NCBI RefSeq assembly: GCF_024609325.1
Contig: NZ_JANHMQ010000002.1
Span: forward strand, 186,001 to 250,000
From: Geothrix fuzhouensis
GTDB taxonomy: Bacteria; Acidobacteriota; Holophagae; Holophagales; Holophagaceae
Direction of reading: 5' to 3'
Length of the DNA stretch: 64,000 bases
Shown here: one piece after another, positions 45,200 through 53,019 of the stretch
How positions within the stretch are numbered: position 1 is the stretch's first letter
Layout: each line of letters starts with the position of its first letter
Made by a program: the position numbers and the translations under genes
The notes under the pieces: generated by a model
The model's database searches: none
Told to the model about the DNA's origin: nothing
Seen by the model: only the letters and a program-made list of their open reading frames with translations

Positions 45200-46657
45200 T
45201 CACCGGATGCCGACGTGGGCGCGCACGGAGTCGATGAGCTTTACCGTGTCGTAGCCCAGGCCATCCTTGAAGACCGTCACAACGTTCTCCAGATCCCCGA
45301 TCTTCGTCGAGGGGTCGCCCTTCACCACCACCAGGTCCGCCTGTTTGCCGGGAGCGAGGGTGCCGATGCGGTCGATGCGGCCCAGGAAGGCGGCGCCGTT
45401 GGCCGTGGCGACGTGGATGGCCTCCACAGGGGTGAAGCCCGCCTCCACCAGCAACTCCAGCTCCCGGTGGTCGCCGAAGCCCGGCAGGACGCCCCCCATG
45501 CCCGTGGGATCGGGCCCGGCCAGCAGCAGGCCGCCTGCCTTCACGAAGGCCAGCTCGAAGGCCATCTCCTTCCTGAGGAGCTGCTCGGCGCGGCCGTTCG
45601 GAACCGCGGGGACCCGCGCCCGGGCTGCCAGGTAGCTGGCCTTGGATTCCGCGGACATGGCCGCGAGCATTCGGGCCTGGAGGGGCGGCCGCCCGGGCAC
45701 GCCCAGCTCGAAGACCGGCAGGGTGGAGGTGACCGCCACCTTCTTCGCCACCAGCGCCCGGATGAGACCCTGCACCTCGGGCCCCGCCACGTCGAGCTTG
45801 AGCCAGGAGCCCCAGGACGCGGAGACCGGCGGGGCCACGTCCGGCTGCTTGCCGGGCGTGAATTCCGTGTCTGTGTACACGGGGCCATGCTCGAAGTCGT
45901 CGATGCCCAGGGCCAGGGCCTCGGGCCAGGTGATGGAGCCCAGGTGGCCCGTCACCTTGAGGCCGCGCTTGTGGGCCTCCTCGATGGCAGCGCCCAGATC
46001 GGCCCGGGTGATGTTCATGTAGGCCTTGAAGGAGGTGACCCCGGCGTCCGCCCAATAGGCCACGAAGCGACGGGCATCCTCGGGGCCGCGCAGGCCGTGC
46101 ATCTGGGGCGTCATGGGCTCGAGGCCCTCGAGGTAGGGTCCCGTCACTTCCATCTTCGGGCCGGGCATGAGGCCCGCGTCGATCTGCCGCTTGAGATTCA
46201 GGTCGGTGTAGGGCTCCAGGCTGCCGGTGGTACGGATGGTGGTCACGCCGCAGGCCAGGTAGAGGCGCGGGGCCGAGAAGGCGATCTCCGCGAAGAGTCG
46301 CCCGGGTGCCACGGGCGCACCCTTCTCGTCACTGTGGATGGAGTGGGTGTAGAAGAGGTGGTTGTGCATGCCCACCAGGCCCGGGATCACGGTGTGCCCG
46401 GTGAGGTCCAGCATCTGGGCCTCCTTCGGGATCGCCAGCCTGGACGCCGCACCCATGGCCTCAATGCGGCCGTTCCGCAGGACCAGGGCCTGGTCCTCGA
46501 GGGCGGGCGCGCCGGTGCCATCCACGACCCGGACATGCACCAGCGCCACCACCGGGGCGTCGACCTTGAGAAAGGAGCGGACCTCGGAGGAAAGGGCCTG
46601 AGTCCGGGCCGGGAGCGCGCAGAGCAGGAAGGCGGCAAGGAGGCTTGCGTGGCGCAT
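45200..46657 (-). CDS. Exported amidohydrolase family protein
   Basis: The 485-residue precursor has a signal peptide (MRHASLLAAFLLCALPARTQ) and a metal-dependent amidohydrolase barrel. HxH ligands are in VIPGLVGMHNHLFY, a Lys/His segment in TGHLGSIT and DDFEHGPVY, and a C-terminal Asp in GPDPTGMGG. It ends with the usual small composite beta domain (GTLAPGKQADLVVVKGDP). Secreted relatives are imidazolonepropionase-like or prolidase-like hydrolases that act on dipeptides or cyclic amides. The nearby peptide-use genes fit, but the substrate is not determined. Confidence 0.87.
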   Translation of the reverse strand: MRHASLLAAFLLCALPARTQALSSEVRSFLKVDAPVVALVHVRVVDGTGAPALEDQALVLRNGRIEAMGAASRLAIPKEAQMLDLTGHTVIPGLVGMHNHLFYTHSIHSDEKGAPVAPGRLFAEIAFSAPRLYLACGVTTIRTTGSLEPYTDLNLKRQIDAGLMPGPKMEVTGPYLEGLEPMTPQMHGLRGPEDARRFVAYWADAGVTSFKAYMNITRADLGAAIEEAHKRGLKVTGHLGSITWPEALALGIDDFEHGPVYTDTEFTPGKQPDVAPPVSASWGSWLKLDVAGPEVQGLIRALVAKKVAVTSTLPVFELGVPGRPPLQARMLAAMSAESKASYLAARARVPAVPNGRAEQLLRKEMAFELAFVKAGGLLLAGPDPTGMGGVLPGFGDHRELELLVEAGFTPVEAIHVATANGAAFLGRIDRIGTLAPGKQADLVVVKGDPSTKIGDLENVVTVFKDGLGYDTVKLIDSVRAHVGIR

Positions 46658-46761
46658 GGAATGCTCCTTGGGTCGAGACAGCCACGCTACTGGCGCCCCG
46701 GGGGACAGGCAAGGGAATTCGGGGCCCGGGCCTTGGTAGCCTGGAGGCAGGAGATGGCCGC

Positions 46762-47685
46762 ATGGTTCTCGTCGATGGGATGTTCAGTTTCCTTCAGCCC
46801 TCGCCCGGAGGGGCCTCGCAGCATGCGGGCCGGTTCCTGGCTTGGATGGAGCGGACCGGCTGGGAGAAGCTCCAACACCTGTTGCTGGTGGCCCTGGCCG
46901 GCCTGGCCTTGCTGCTGGCCGTGAAACTGGTCACCCGCGCCGTCCGCCGCGCCGTGGACGATGGCAACGACAAGGTGACCACCGATGCTGAGCGCCGGGC
47001 GGAGACCCTCGGCAGCGTGCTCACCAATACCGCCCGCGTGGCCGTGGTCGCGTTCCTCCTGCTGATGGTGCTCTCGGAATTCGGGGTGAACATCGGGCCC
47101 CTGGTGGCCGGCGCCGGCATTGCGGGCGTGGCCCTGGGCTTCGGCGCCCAGAGCCTGGTGAAAGACGTCATCAGCGGCTTCTTCCTTCTGCTGGAGAACC
47201 AGTTCGGCGTGGGCGACATCATCAACGTGGACGACCGGCACATCGGCACCGTGGAGCGCATGACCCTGCGCGTGACCCAGCTCCGCGATTCGGAGGGCCG
47301 CGCCCACTTCGTGCCCAACGGCTCCATCGTGCGCGTGGTGGTGCTCTCCAAGGACTTCGCCCGGGCCCGGGTGGAGGTGGAGGTGGGCTACGACACGGAC
47401 CCCGACCGGGCCTTCGAGGTGCTGAAGGAACTAGGCCGAAAGCTCCACGAGGACCGGCCCGACCAGGTGCTGGAGCCTCTGGAAGTGAAGGGAGTCGAGA
47501 TCCTCGGGGCCAGCGGCTTCACCATCCTGACCCTTACCAAGACCGCGCCCGGCGCCCAGTGGGAGGTGGCCCGGGAACTGCGCCGCCGCACCCTGGTGGC
47601 CTTCCGCGAGGCCGGCATCGACATCCCGTACCCCCAGCGGGTGGTGCACCACCGCGGCGTCCCCGGGCCGGACCTCGATAGCTAG
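46762..47685 (+). CDS. MscS family mechanosensitive channel
   Basis: The 307-residue protein has three membrane helices (about residues 35-58, 90-112 and the pore helix 112-140) and the MscS cytoplasmic beta domain. The Gly/Ala-rich pore helix VAGAGIAGVALGFGAQSLVK followed by DVISGFFLLLENQFGVGDI is diagnostic. It should open on membrane tension and release solutes during osmotic downshift. ATG46762 has AGGAG eight bases upstream. Its stop overlaps that of the convergent flavin reductase gene by a few bases. Confidence 0.94.
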   Translation: MVLVDGMFSFLQPSPGGASQHAGRFLAWMERTGWEKLQHLLLVALAGLALLLAVKLVTRAVRRAVDDGNDKVTTDAERRAETLGSVLTNTARVAVVAFLLLMVLSEFGVNIGPLVAGAGIAGVALGFGAQSLVKDVISGFFLLLENQFGVGDIINVDDRHIGTVERMTLRVTQLRDSEGRAHFVPNGSIVRVVVLSKDFARARVEVEVGYDTDPDRAFEVLKELGRKLHEDRPDQVLEPLEVKGVEILGASGFTILTLTKTAPGAQWEVARELRRRTLVAFREAGIDIPYPQRVVHHRGVPGPDLDS

Positions 47686-48539
47686 GCCCGCAGCCGCAAG
47701 GCGGCCAGCCTCCAGGCTTCATCCAGGTCATGCCTGGCCAGGGCCACCTGCATGGCCAGTTCCAACCCCTCGGAATCCGCTGGATCGCCAGCGCGCCCTT
47801 GCATGGCGGCCAGGTCTGGCAGGCCGGGGCTGTTGGCCAGCTGGCCCAGGTCGTTGGCCGTGAGGATGCGGCTGTGCTTCAGGGCCTCGGGCAAGGCGTC
47901 GTAGCCCAGGGGCTTCCCGGCGGGCTTGGGCACCTGGAACACCGCCGCGCCGCTGGCCCGGGTGTAGAAGGCACCGCCGTTGCGGCCGATGAGGTCCAGC
48001 GCGTCGGGATGGAGAAGGCCATCCACGAAGCAGTCCTCCCGCACGTGGAAGGCCAGCACCTCGCCGATGAGCATGAGGCCGGAACCTGGACCCGTGCCCA
48101 GCTCCACCACCTGCTGCAGCCGGCACTCCATCTGGAAGGGGCTCTCCGCCACCAGGGCGGGCTGGACGATCCGCGCCGGCAGCGGCGTGAGACCGCTCTT
48201 GGGGAACTCGTCCACGCCGTCGGGCCACTCGGCGCTGGCCACGTTCATGGGATGCAGCATGGCGTGGCTCACGGCGGCGATGACGAATTCCCCCGTGGCC
48301 ACGGCGTTCAGGTAAGTGTGCTTCACCGTGCCGTCGCGGCCCCGCCGGTTGGGTGCGAAGGCCACCGTGGGCGGGTTCGAGCCGAAGGCGTTGAAGAAGC
48401 TGAAGGGCGACAGGTTCCGGATGCCGTCCTTCGAGATGGTGCTGGCGAGGGCGATGGGGCGCGGAGCCACGCCGCCGCAAAGGAGGGCGTTGGTCTCGAT
48501 GGGCGAGAGGTCGCCGGGGAGGATGGTGCGCAGGGCCAT
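47682..48539 (-). CDS. Flavin reductase family protein (FMN-binding split barrel)
   Basis: The 285-residue protein has the flavin-reductase-like split barrel: PIALASTISKDGIRNLSPFS, FNAFGSNPPTVAF, ATGEFVIAAVSHAM and LMLIGEVLAFHV. The last about 80 residues form an added helical tail. Such proteins bind FMN and reduce it or serve as oxygenase partners. It starts nine bases after the stop of the secreted hydrolase gene and belongs to the minus-strand run 47682-50635, which ends with a ring-cleavage-pathway hydrolase. A role in aromatic or amino-acid breakdown is possible. Confidence 0.87.
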   Translation of the reverse strand: MALRTILPGDLSPIETNALLCGGVAPRPIALASTISKDGIRNLSPFSFFNAFGSNPPTVAFAPNRRGRDGTVKHTYLNAVATGEFVIAAVSHAMLHPMNVASAEWPDGVDEFPKSGLTPLPARIVQPALVAESPFQMECRLQQVVELGTGPGSGLMLIGEVLAFHVREDCFVDGLLHPDALDLIGRNGGAFYTRASGAAVFQVPKPAGKPLGYDALPEALKHSRILTANDLGQLANSPGLPDLAAMQGRAGDPADSEGLELAMQVALARHDLDEAWRLAALRLRA

Positions 48540-48547
48540 ACGCCGGC

Positions 48548-49582
48548 TCAGGGTTTCCCGAAGGCGACGGTCTTCCGGCCCGCGTCCGTCTCCTTGAGGA
48601 ACCGGATGAGGCCTTCGCAGTAGGTGCGCTGATCGTCCCACATGGACATGTGGCTGCCGTGGGGGCAGAGCAGGAAGCTGCCGTGCTGCACCTGGGTGGA
48701 GACCCACTTCATGTGGGCGGGGTCCATGGTGTCGTAGGTGCCGCCGATGACCAGCGTGGGCATGGCCAGCTTCGGCAGGTCGGCCTTGCGGTCCCACTTC
48801 TCCAGGCGGCCCGAGGCGCCGAACTCGCTGGGCCCCTGCATGAGCACGTAGATGTCGTTGTTCGAGTGGGCGCTGGCCCGCTTGAAGGCGTCGGGCCACT
48901 CGGGGAGGCGGCAGAGGTGCTGGTTGTAGAAGTTCGGGATCAGCAGCTCCATGTAGCGGGGGTTCTCGTACTGGCCTTTGGCCTCCAGTTCCTTCACCTC
49001 CTTCACCACCGCGGGGTCCATCTGCTTGGCCAGCACCTCGGCGGCGTAGCGGTTGTAGTCGGGGATGCTCATCATCATGTTCGAGATGATCAGCCCCTTG
49101 AGGTTGGCGCTGTACTTCAGCGCGTACTCGGCGGCCAGGATGCCGCCCCAAGAGTGGCCCAGCAGGTAGAAGTTGTCTTTGTTCAGGCCCAGGGCCACGC
49201 GCACCTGTTCGACTTCTTCGACGAAGCGTTCGGTGGTCCAGAGGTCGCGGTCCTTGGGCTGGTCCGAGTAGGCCGAACCCAGCTGGTCGTAGTAGATGAA
49301 CTCGATGCCCTCGGCGGGGAGGTAGCCCTCCAGGGACTCGAAGTACTCATGGGTGGAACCGGGCCCGCCGTGGAGCAGCAGCAGCTTGATGCGCGGGTTG
49401 TTCCCGAAGCGCTTGGTCCAGACCTTGAACGTGCCCTTGGGCGTCTGGATGGGGATGACCTTCACGCCGCCCTCGCGGACCTTCGCGGCATCCGCGAAGT
49501 AGGCCTTCAACGTGGGCTTCTGCGCGAGGACGGAACTCGCGGCGGTCAGCAGGCCGAGGAGGAGGGCGAAGGCGCGGTGCAT
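48548..49582 (-). CDS. Exported proline iminopeptidase-like alpha/beta-hydrolase
   Basis: The 344-residue precursor has a signal peptide (MHRAFALLLGLLTAASSVLA). The mature enzyme has the proline-iminopeptidase oxyanion motif LLLHGGPGSTHEY, the segment IYYDQLGSAYSDQP, the nucleophile elbow LLGHSWGGILA and the C-terminal Asp/His (GGTYDTMDP, CPHGSHMSMWDD). It probably removes N-terminal proline or other residues from peptides outside the cytoplasm, feeding the POT transporter and downstream catabolism. ATG49582 is preferred over a GTG two codons earlier because GGAG sits five bases upstream. Confidence 0.9.
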   Translation of the reverse strand: MHRAFALLLGLLTAASSVLAQKPTLKAYFADAAKVREGGVKVIPIQTPKGTFKVWTKRFGNNPRIKLLLLHGGPGSTHEYFESLEGYLPAEGIEFIYYDQLGSAYSDQPKDRDLWTTERFVEEVEQVRVALGLNKDNFYLLGHSWGGILAAEYALKYSANLKGLIISNMMMSIPDYNRYAAEVLAKQMDPAVVKEVKELEAKGQYENPRYMELLIPNFYNQHLCRLPEWPDAFKRASAHSNNDIYVLMQGPSEFGASGRLEKWDRKADLPKLAMPTLVIGGTYDTMDPAHMKWVSTQVQHGSFLLCPHGSHMSMWDDQRTYCEGLIRFLKETDAGRKTVAFGKP

Positions 49583-49615
49583 GGTCACTCCGGATGGGGG
49601 GATGCCCCAGTCTAA

Positions 49616-50635
49616 TCAGTCCCCGGCCTCGCCGCTGGGCGTGCCGGCATAGAGGTCCGGGAGCGTGCCGCCCACCAGGGTCGGGGGCACATCCACCAGC
49701 CGCTCCGGGAGGTGGGTGATGGTGTTCACCAGGCGGCCCAGGCCCTCGATCTCCAGCACCACCTCGTCGCCGGCCTTGAGCCAGAGGTTGTCGGTGACCT
49801 TCGAGCCGTTCAGCTCCAGCAGGCACCCCGTCCCCACGGTGCCGCTGCCGATGACCTCGCCGGGCTGCATCTGGATGCCGTAGCTGGTGCGCTGGAGGAT
49901 CTGGGCGAAGGTCCAGTTCATGCTGTCGGCGTTGCCGTCGGACAGGCGGTGCCCGTTCACGTCGCAGGTCATGCGGGCGTGGAGCAGCTCGCCCGTGGCG
50001 GTCCGCTCCAGGTTCAGCTCGTCCTTCGTCACCAGCCAGGGGCCCAGGCTGGTGGCGAAGTCCTTGCCCTTGCAGGGGCCCAGGGAGAGCTTCATCTCCT
50101 CCATCTGGAGCATGCGGGCGCTCCAGTCGTTCATCACCATGTAGCCGAAGATGGCCGCGTCGGCCTCCTCCAGCGTGGCGTTCTTCAGGGGGCGGCCCGT
50201 GACGATGGCCACCTCCAGCTCGAAGTCCAGGCGCGCCAGGTGGTGGTCCTGCACCAGTACTTCGCCGGGGCCCGTCACGGCCAGGTGGTTGGTGAAGTAG
50301 GTGACGGGGAACAGGTCGAACTCGGGGATCATGTCCAGCCCGCGGTTGCGCCGGGCCGTGGCCACGTGCTGGCGGAAGGCGTAGCCGTCGCGCATGGAGA
50401 CGGGCCGGGGCACGGGGGCCAGCAGGCGGATGGAGGCGGCCTCGATCAGCGCTGCGGAAGGTGGCGCCGCTGCGAGGGCGCGGGCCAGGGGCAGCAGCTC
50501 GTCCTGGCGGCGGATGAGGGTCAGCATGTCCACGGCCAGGCGCGGTTCGGCGGCGGCGAAGTCGAGGATGCGGCCGTCCGCCATGACGGCGCCGATCTTC
50601 TCCGCGTCGGCTTGCAGGAACGTCACCAGCTTCAT
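49616..50635 (-). CDS. Fumarylacetoacetate hydrolase family protein
   Basis: The 339-residue protein has the FAH fold with metal-site acids in LDFELEVAIVTG and in the conserved GYMVMNDWSARMLQMEEM, plus TSLGPWLV and IGSGTVGTGCLLEL. Its length and the sequence around KGKDFATSLGPWLVTKDEL resemble bacterial fumarylacetoacetases that finish homogentisate breakdown, giving fumarate and acetoacetate. With hmgA at 43.7 kb this would supply two of the three homogentisate steps; no maleylacetoacetate isomerase was found between them. GGAG lies ahead of ATG50635, and it heads the three-gene minus-strand group. Confidence 0.9.
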   Translation of the reverse strand: MKLVTFLQADAEKIGAVMADGRILDFAAAEPRLAVDMLTLIRRQDELLPLARALAAAPPSAALIEAASIRLLAPVPRPVSMRDGYAFRQHVATARRNRGLDMIPEFDLFPVTYFTNHLAVTGPGEVLVQDHHLARLDFELEVAIVTGRPLKNATLEEADAAIFGYMVMNDWSARMLQMEEMKLSLGPCKGKDFATSLGPWLVTKDELNLERTATGELLHARMTCDVNGHRLSDGNADSMNWTFAQILQRTSYGIQMQPGEVIGSGTVGTGCLLELNGSKVTDNLWLKAGDEVVLEIEGLGRLVNTITHLPERLVDVPPTLVGGTLPDLYAGTPSGEAGD

Positions 50636-50725
50636 CGGAATCTCCGCAAAGACACAGTGTAATGCCGGAAAAACACGACTCCTGCATCGTCATTCGCGGC
50701 GGATGGGCCGAGGTACACTTGGGCC

Positions 50726-51622
50726 ATGCGCGCCCTCCTCCTCGCCACGACCCTCCTGCTGCCGGGAACCGCCATGACGCCCTCCGCTCCCGCGAACGCC
50801 TCCCGCCTCGTATCCCTGCGCCTGGGCCAGCTGCAGGTGTGGAAGCTGCAGGACGGGCGGATCCCCCTCGCCGCCTCGCTCCTCAAGGGCATCGATGCCG
50901 CGGAGGCCAAGCGGATGCTGGGTGGGAAGGATGCCGCGGACACGCCGGTGAACGCCTTCCTCGTGCGGATGCCGGGGCACACCGTCCTGGTGGACACGGG
51001 CATCGGCAAGGATCCCGAGGAGGACTCGGGCCACCTGGCAGAGCAGCTCGCCGCCGCGGGCGTGGCGGCCTCGGACATCGACCTCATCCTCATCACCCAC
51101 GACCACTTCGACCACATCGGCGGCCTGCTGAAGGCCGATGGCACGCGTGTCTTCCCGAAGGCGGTCCTGCGCGTGGCCCGCCGCGAGCACGCCTTCTGGA
51201 CCGAGGACCCCGCGCGCCTGCCCGAGCGCCTGCGGGACCGGGCGCCGAGGCTGAAGGCCCTCTTTGGGGTCTACGAGAAGGCCGGGGCCTTCCGCCCCTT
51301 CGAGGATGGCGAGGAGCTCGCCCCGGGCCTCCGGGCCATCCCGGCCCACGGCCATACGGGCGGCCACACGGTCTACGCCTTCAGCTCCGAAGGCCGTGAG
51401 CTCTGGTGCATCGGCGACCTCATCCACTTCGGCGCGGTGCAGTTCCAGCATCCGGAAGTGGGCGTCGCTTTCGACCTGGATGGGGACCGCGCCGTGAAGG
51501 TCCGGCAGGAGCTGTTCCGCGAGGCCGCCCGTCGGAAGGCGGTGCTGGCGGGCGCGCACCTGCCGCAGCTCGTGCGGATCACCCCGAAGGGCGCGGGCTA
51601 CGAGGCGGTGCCCGTGCCCTGA
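50726..51622 (+). CDS. Exported metallo-beta-lactamase-fold hydrolase
   Basis: The 298-residue precursor has a signal peptide (MRALLLATTLLLPGTAMTPS) and the MBL signature LITHDHFDHIGG. Further ligands are His in AHGHTGGHTVY and Asp in CIGDLIHFGAV. The family includes lactonases, thiolesterases and phosphodiesterases. The ordering (VDTGIGKDP, HxHxDH, AHGHTGGH) is like quorum-quenching lactonase-type enzymes, but the substrate is not decidable. It is divergent from the FAH gene and convergent with bioA. Confidence 0.9.
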   Translation: MRALLLATTLLLPGTAMTPSAPANASRLVSLRLGQLQVWKLQDGRIPLAASLLKGIDAAEAKRMLGGKDAADTPVNAFLVRMPGHTVLVDTGIGKDPEEDSGHLAEQLAAAGVAASDIDLILITHDHFDHIGGLLKADGTRVFPKAVLRVARREHAFWTEDPARLPERLRDRAPRLKALFGVYEKAGAFRPFEDGEELAPGLRAIPAHGHTGGHTVYAFSSEGRELWCIGDLIHFGAVQFQHPEVGVAFDLDGDRAVKVRQELFREAARRKAVLAGAHLPQLVRITPKGAGYEAVPVP

Positions 51623-51627
51623 GGCGT

Positions 51628-52995
51628 CTATTCGCGAGGCAGCAGGTCCAGCAGCGTCTCCGCGGCCTCGCGGATGCGCGCGGGGGGTGTGCTGAGGGGC
51701 GGCAGCAGGTAGAGGCAATCGCCCATGGGGCGCACCAGGAGGCCGTGGTCCAGGGCCTGACGGTGGAGACGCCAGCCGAAGCGGTCCTCCGTGTCGTGGG
51801 CCTCGCCCGTCGTCGGATCCACCAGGCGGCAGGCCCCGATGGTGCCCAGCACACGGGCCTGGCGCACGGCGGGATGCGCGGCCAGGGCGGTGAAGGCTGC
51901 GGTCATCGCCTCGTTCAGGGCGGCAGCGTTCGCCAGCACAGGCTCGTCGTCGAAGAGGGCCAGGCTGGCGCAGGCCACGGCGCAGGCGATCGGATTGCCC
52001 GTGTAGCTGTGGCCGTGGAGGAAGGCGCGGCCCGAGGCGGGCGTGCCCCAGAAGTGGCCGTAGATCTCTTCCGTGGCCCAGGTCATGGACAGGGGCAGGG
52101 TGCCGCCCGTGAGGCCCTTGGAGAGGCAGAGCAGGTCCGGTGCCACGCCTGCTTGCTCGCACGCGAGGAAGGTGCCGGTGCGACCGAAGCCCGTGGCCAC
52201 CTCGTCGAGGATGAGGTAGACGCCGTGGGCGTCGCACTGGCCACGCAGCTCCTGCAGCAGCTCTGGCGGCCACATGCGCATGCCGCCCGCACACTGGATG
52301 AGCGGCTCGGCGATGAAGGCGGCGAGCCGCTCTCCGTGTGTGGCGAAGAAGGCGCGCAGGCCCTGGCGGGCGGCCTCCAGGCGCTCGGGCCAACCTGCGA
52401 GATCCGGCGCCAGCTCACGCCGCGGATCCTCAGGCACCTCCAGGCGTTCACAAGCCAGCAGCAAGGGCCGGAAGAGGCCGGTCATGAAGTTGTCCAGCTC
52501 GCCCACGCCCACGGCGCCGAGGGTGTCCCCGTGGTAGCCGCCGCGCAGGGCGCCGAAGCGGTCGCGGCCCTTCTGCCCCCGCTGGAGCTGGGCCTGGAAG
52601 GCCATCTTGAGGGCCACTTCCACGGCGGTGCTGCCGTCATCCGAGAAGAAGGCGCGGGTGAGGTTCGGCGGGAGCTTCGGCCGCAGCCGCACCACCAGCT
52701 CCAGCGCGGGCTCGTGGGTGAAGCCCGCGAACATGACGTGGTCGAGCTTCGCCGCCTGGCGCTCCAGGGCGCTCACCAGCTTCGGGTGCCCGTGGCCGTG
52801 CAGGCAGGTCCACCAGCTGGAGACGCCGTCCAGCACGCGTTCCCCGTTGGCCAGCAGCAGGTCGCAGCCCTCCCCGCCGATCACGGGCACCGGCGGATCG
52901 GCCTCATGCACCTGCATCTGCGTGAAGGGATGCCAGAGATGGGCGCGGTCCAGGGCGAGGCGATCAGTCCAGTCGGGGGGCAGGGGCGTCGGCAT
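51628..52995 (-). CDS. bioA: Adenosylmethionine-8-amino-7-oxononanoate aminotransferase
   Basis: This PLP enzyme uses SAM as amino donor to turn KAPA into DAPA in biotin synthesis. The 455-residue protein starts with the BioA-typical LDRAHLWHPFTQMQVHEADP, has SSWWTCLHGHGHP (conserved Trp-Trp) and the PLP-lysine segment LLCLSKGLTGGTLPLSMTWA with YGHFWG downstream. It lies alone on its strand between a plus-strand hydrolase and the membrane sensor gene; the two other biotin genes are 2 and 6 kb away. Confidence 0.96.
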   Translation of the reverse strand: MPTPLPPDWTDRLALDRAHLWHPFTQMQVHEADPPVPVIGGEGCDLLLANGERVLDGVSSWWTCLHGHGHPKLVSALERQAAKLDHVMFAGFTHEPALELVVRLRPKLPPNLTRAFFSDDGSTAVEVALKMAFQAQLQRGQKGRDRFGALRGGYHGDTLGAVGVGELDNFMTGLFRPLLLACERLEVPEDPRRELAPDLAGWPERLEAARQGLRAFFATHGERLAAFIAEPLIQCAGGMRMWPPELLQELRGQCDAHGVYLILDEVATGFGRTGTFLACEQAGVAPDLLCLSKGLTGGTLPLSMTWATEEIYGHFWGTPASGRAFLHGHSYTGNPIACAVACASLALFDDEPVLANAAALNEAMTAAFTALAAHPAVRQARVLGTIGACRLVDPTTGEAHDTEDRFGWRLHRQALDHGLLVRPMGDCLYLLPPLSTPPARIREAAETLLDLLPRE

Positions 52996-53019
52996 GGCTC
53001 CAGTCTAGGCCAGCCTTGT

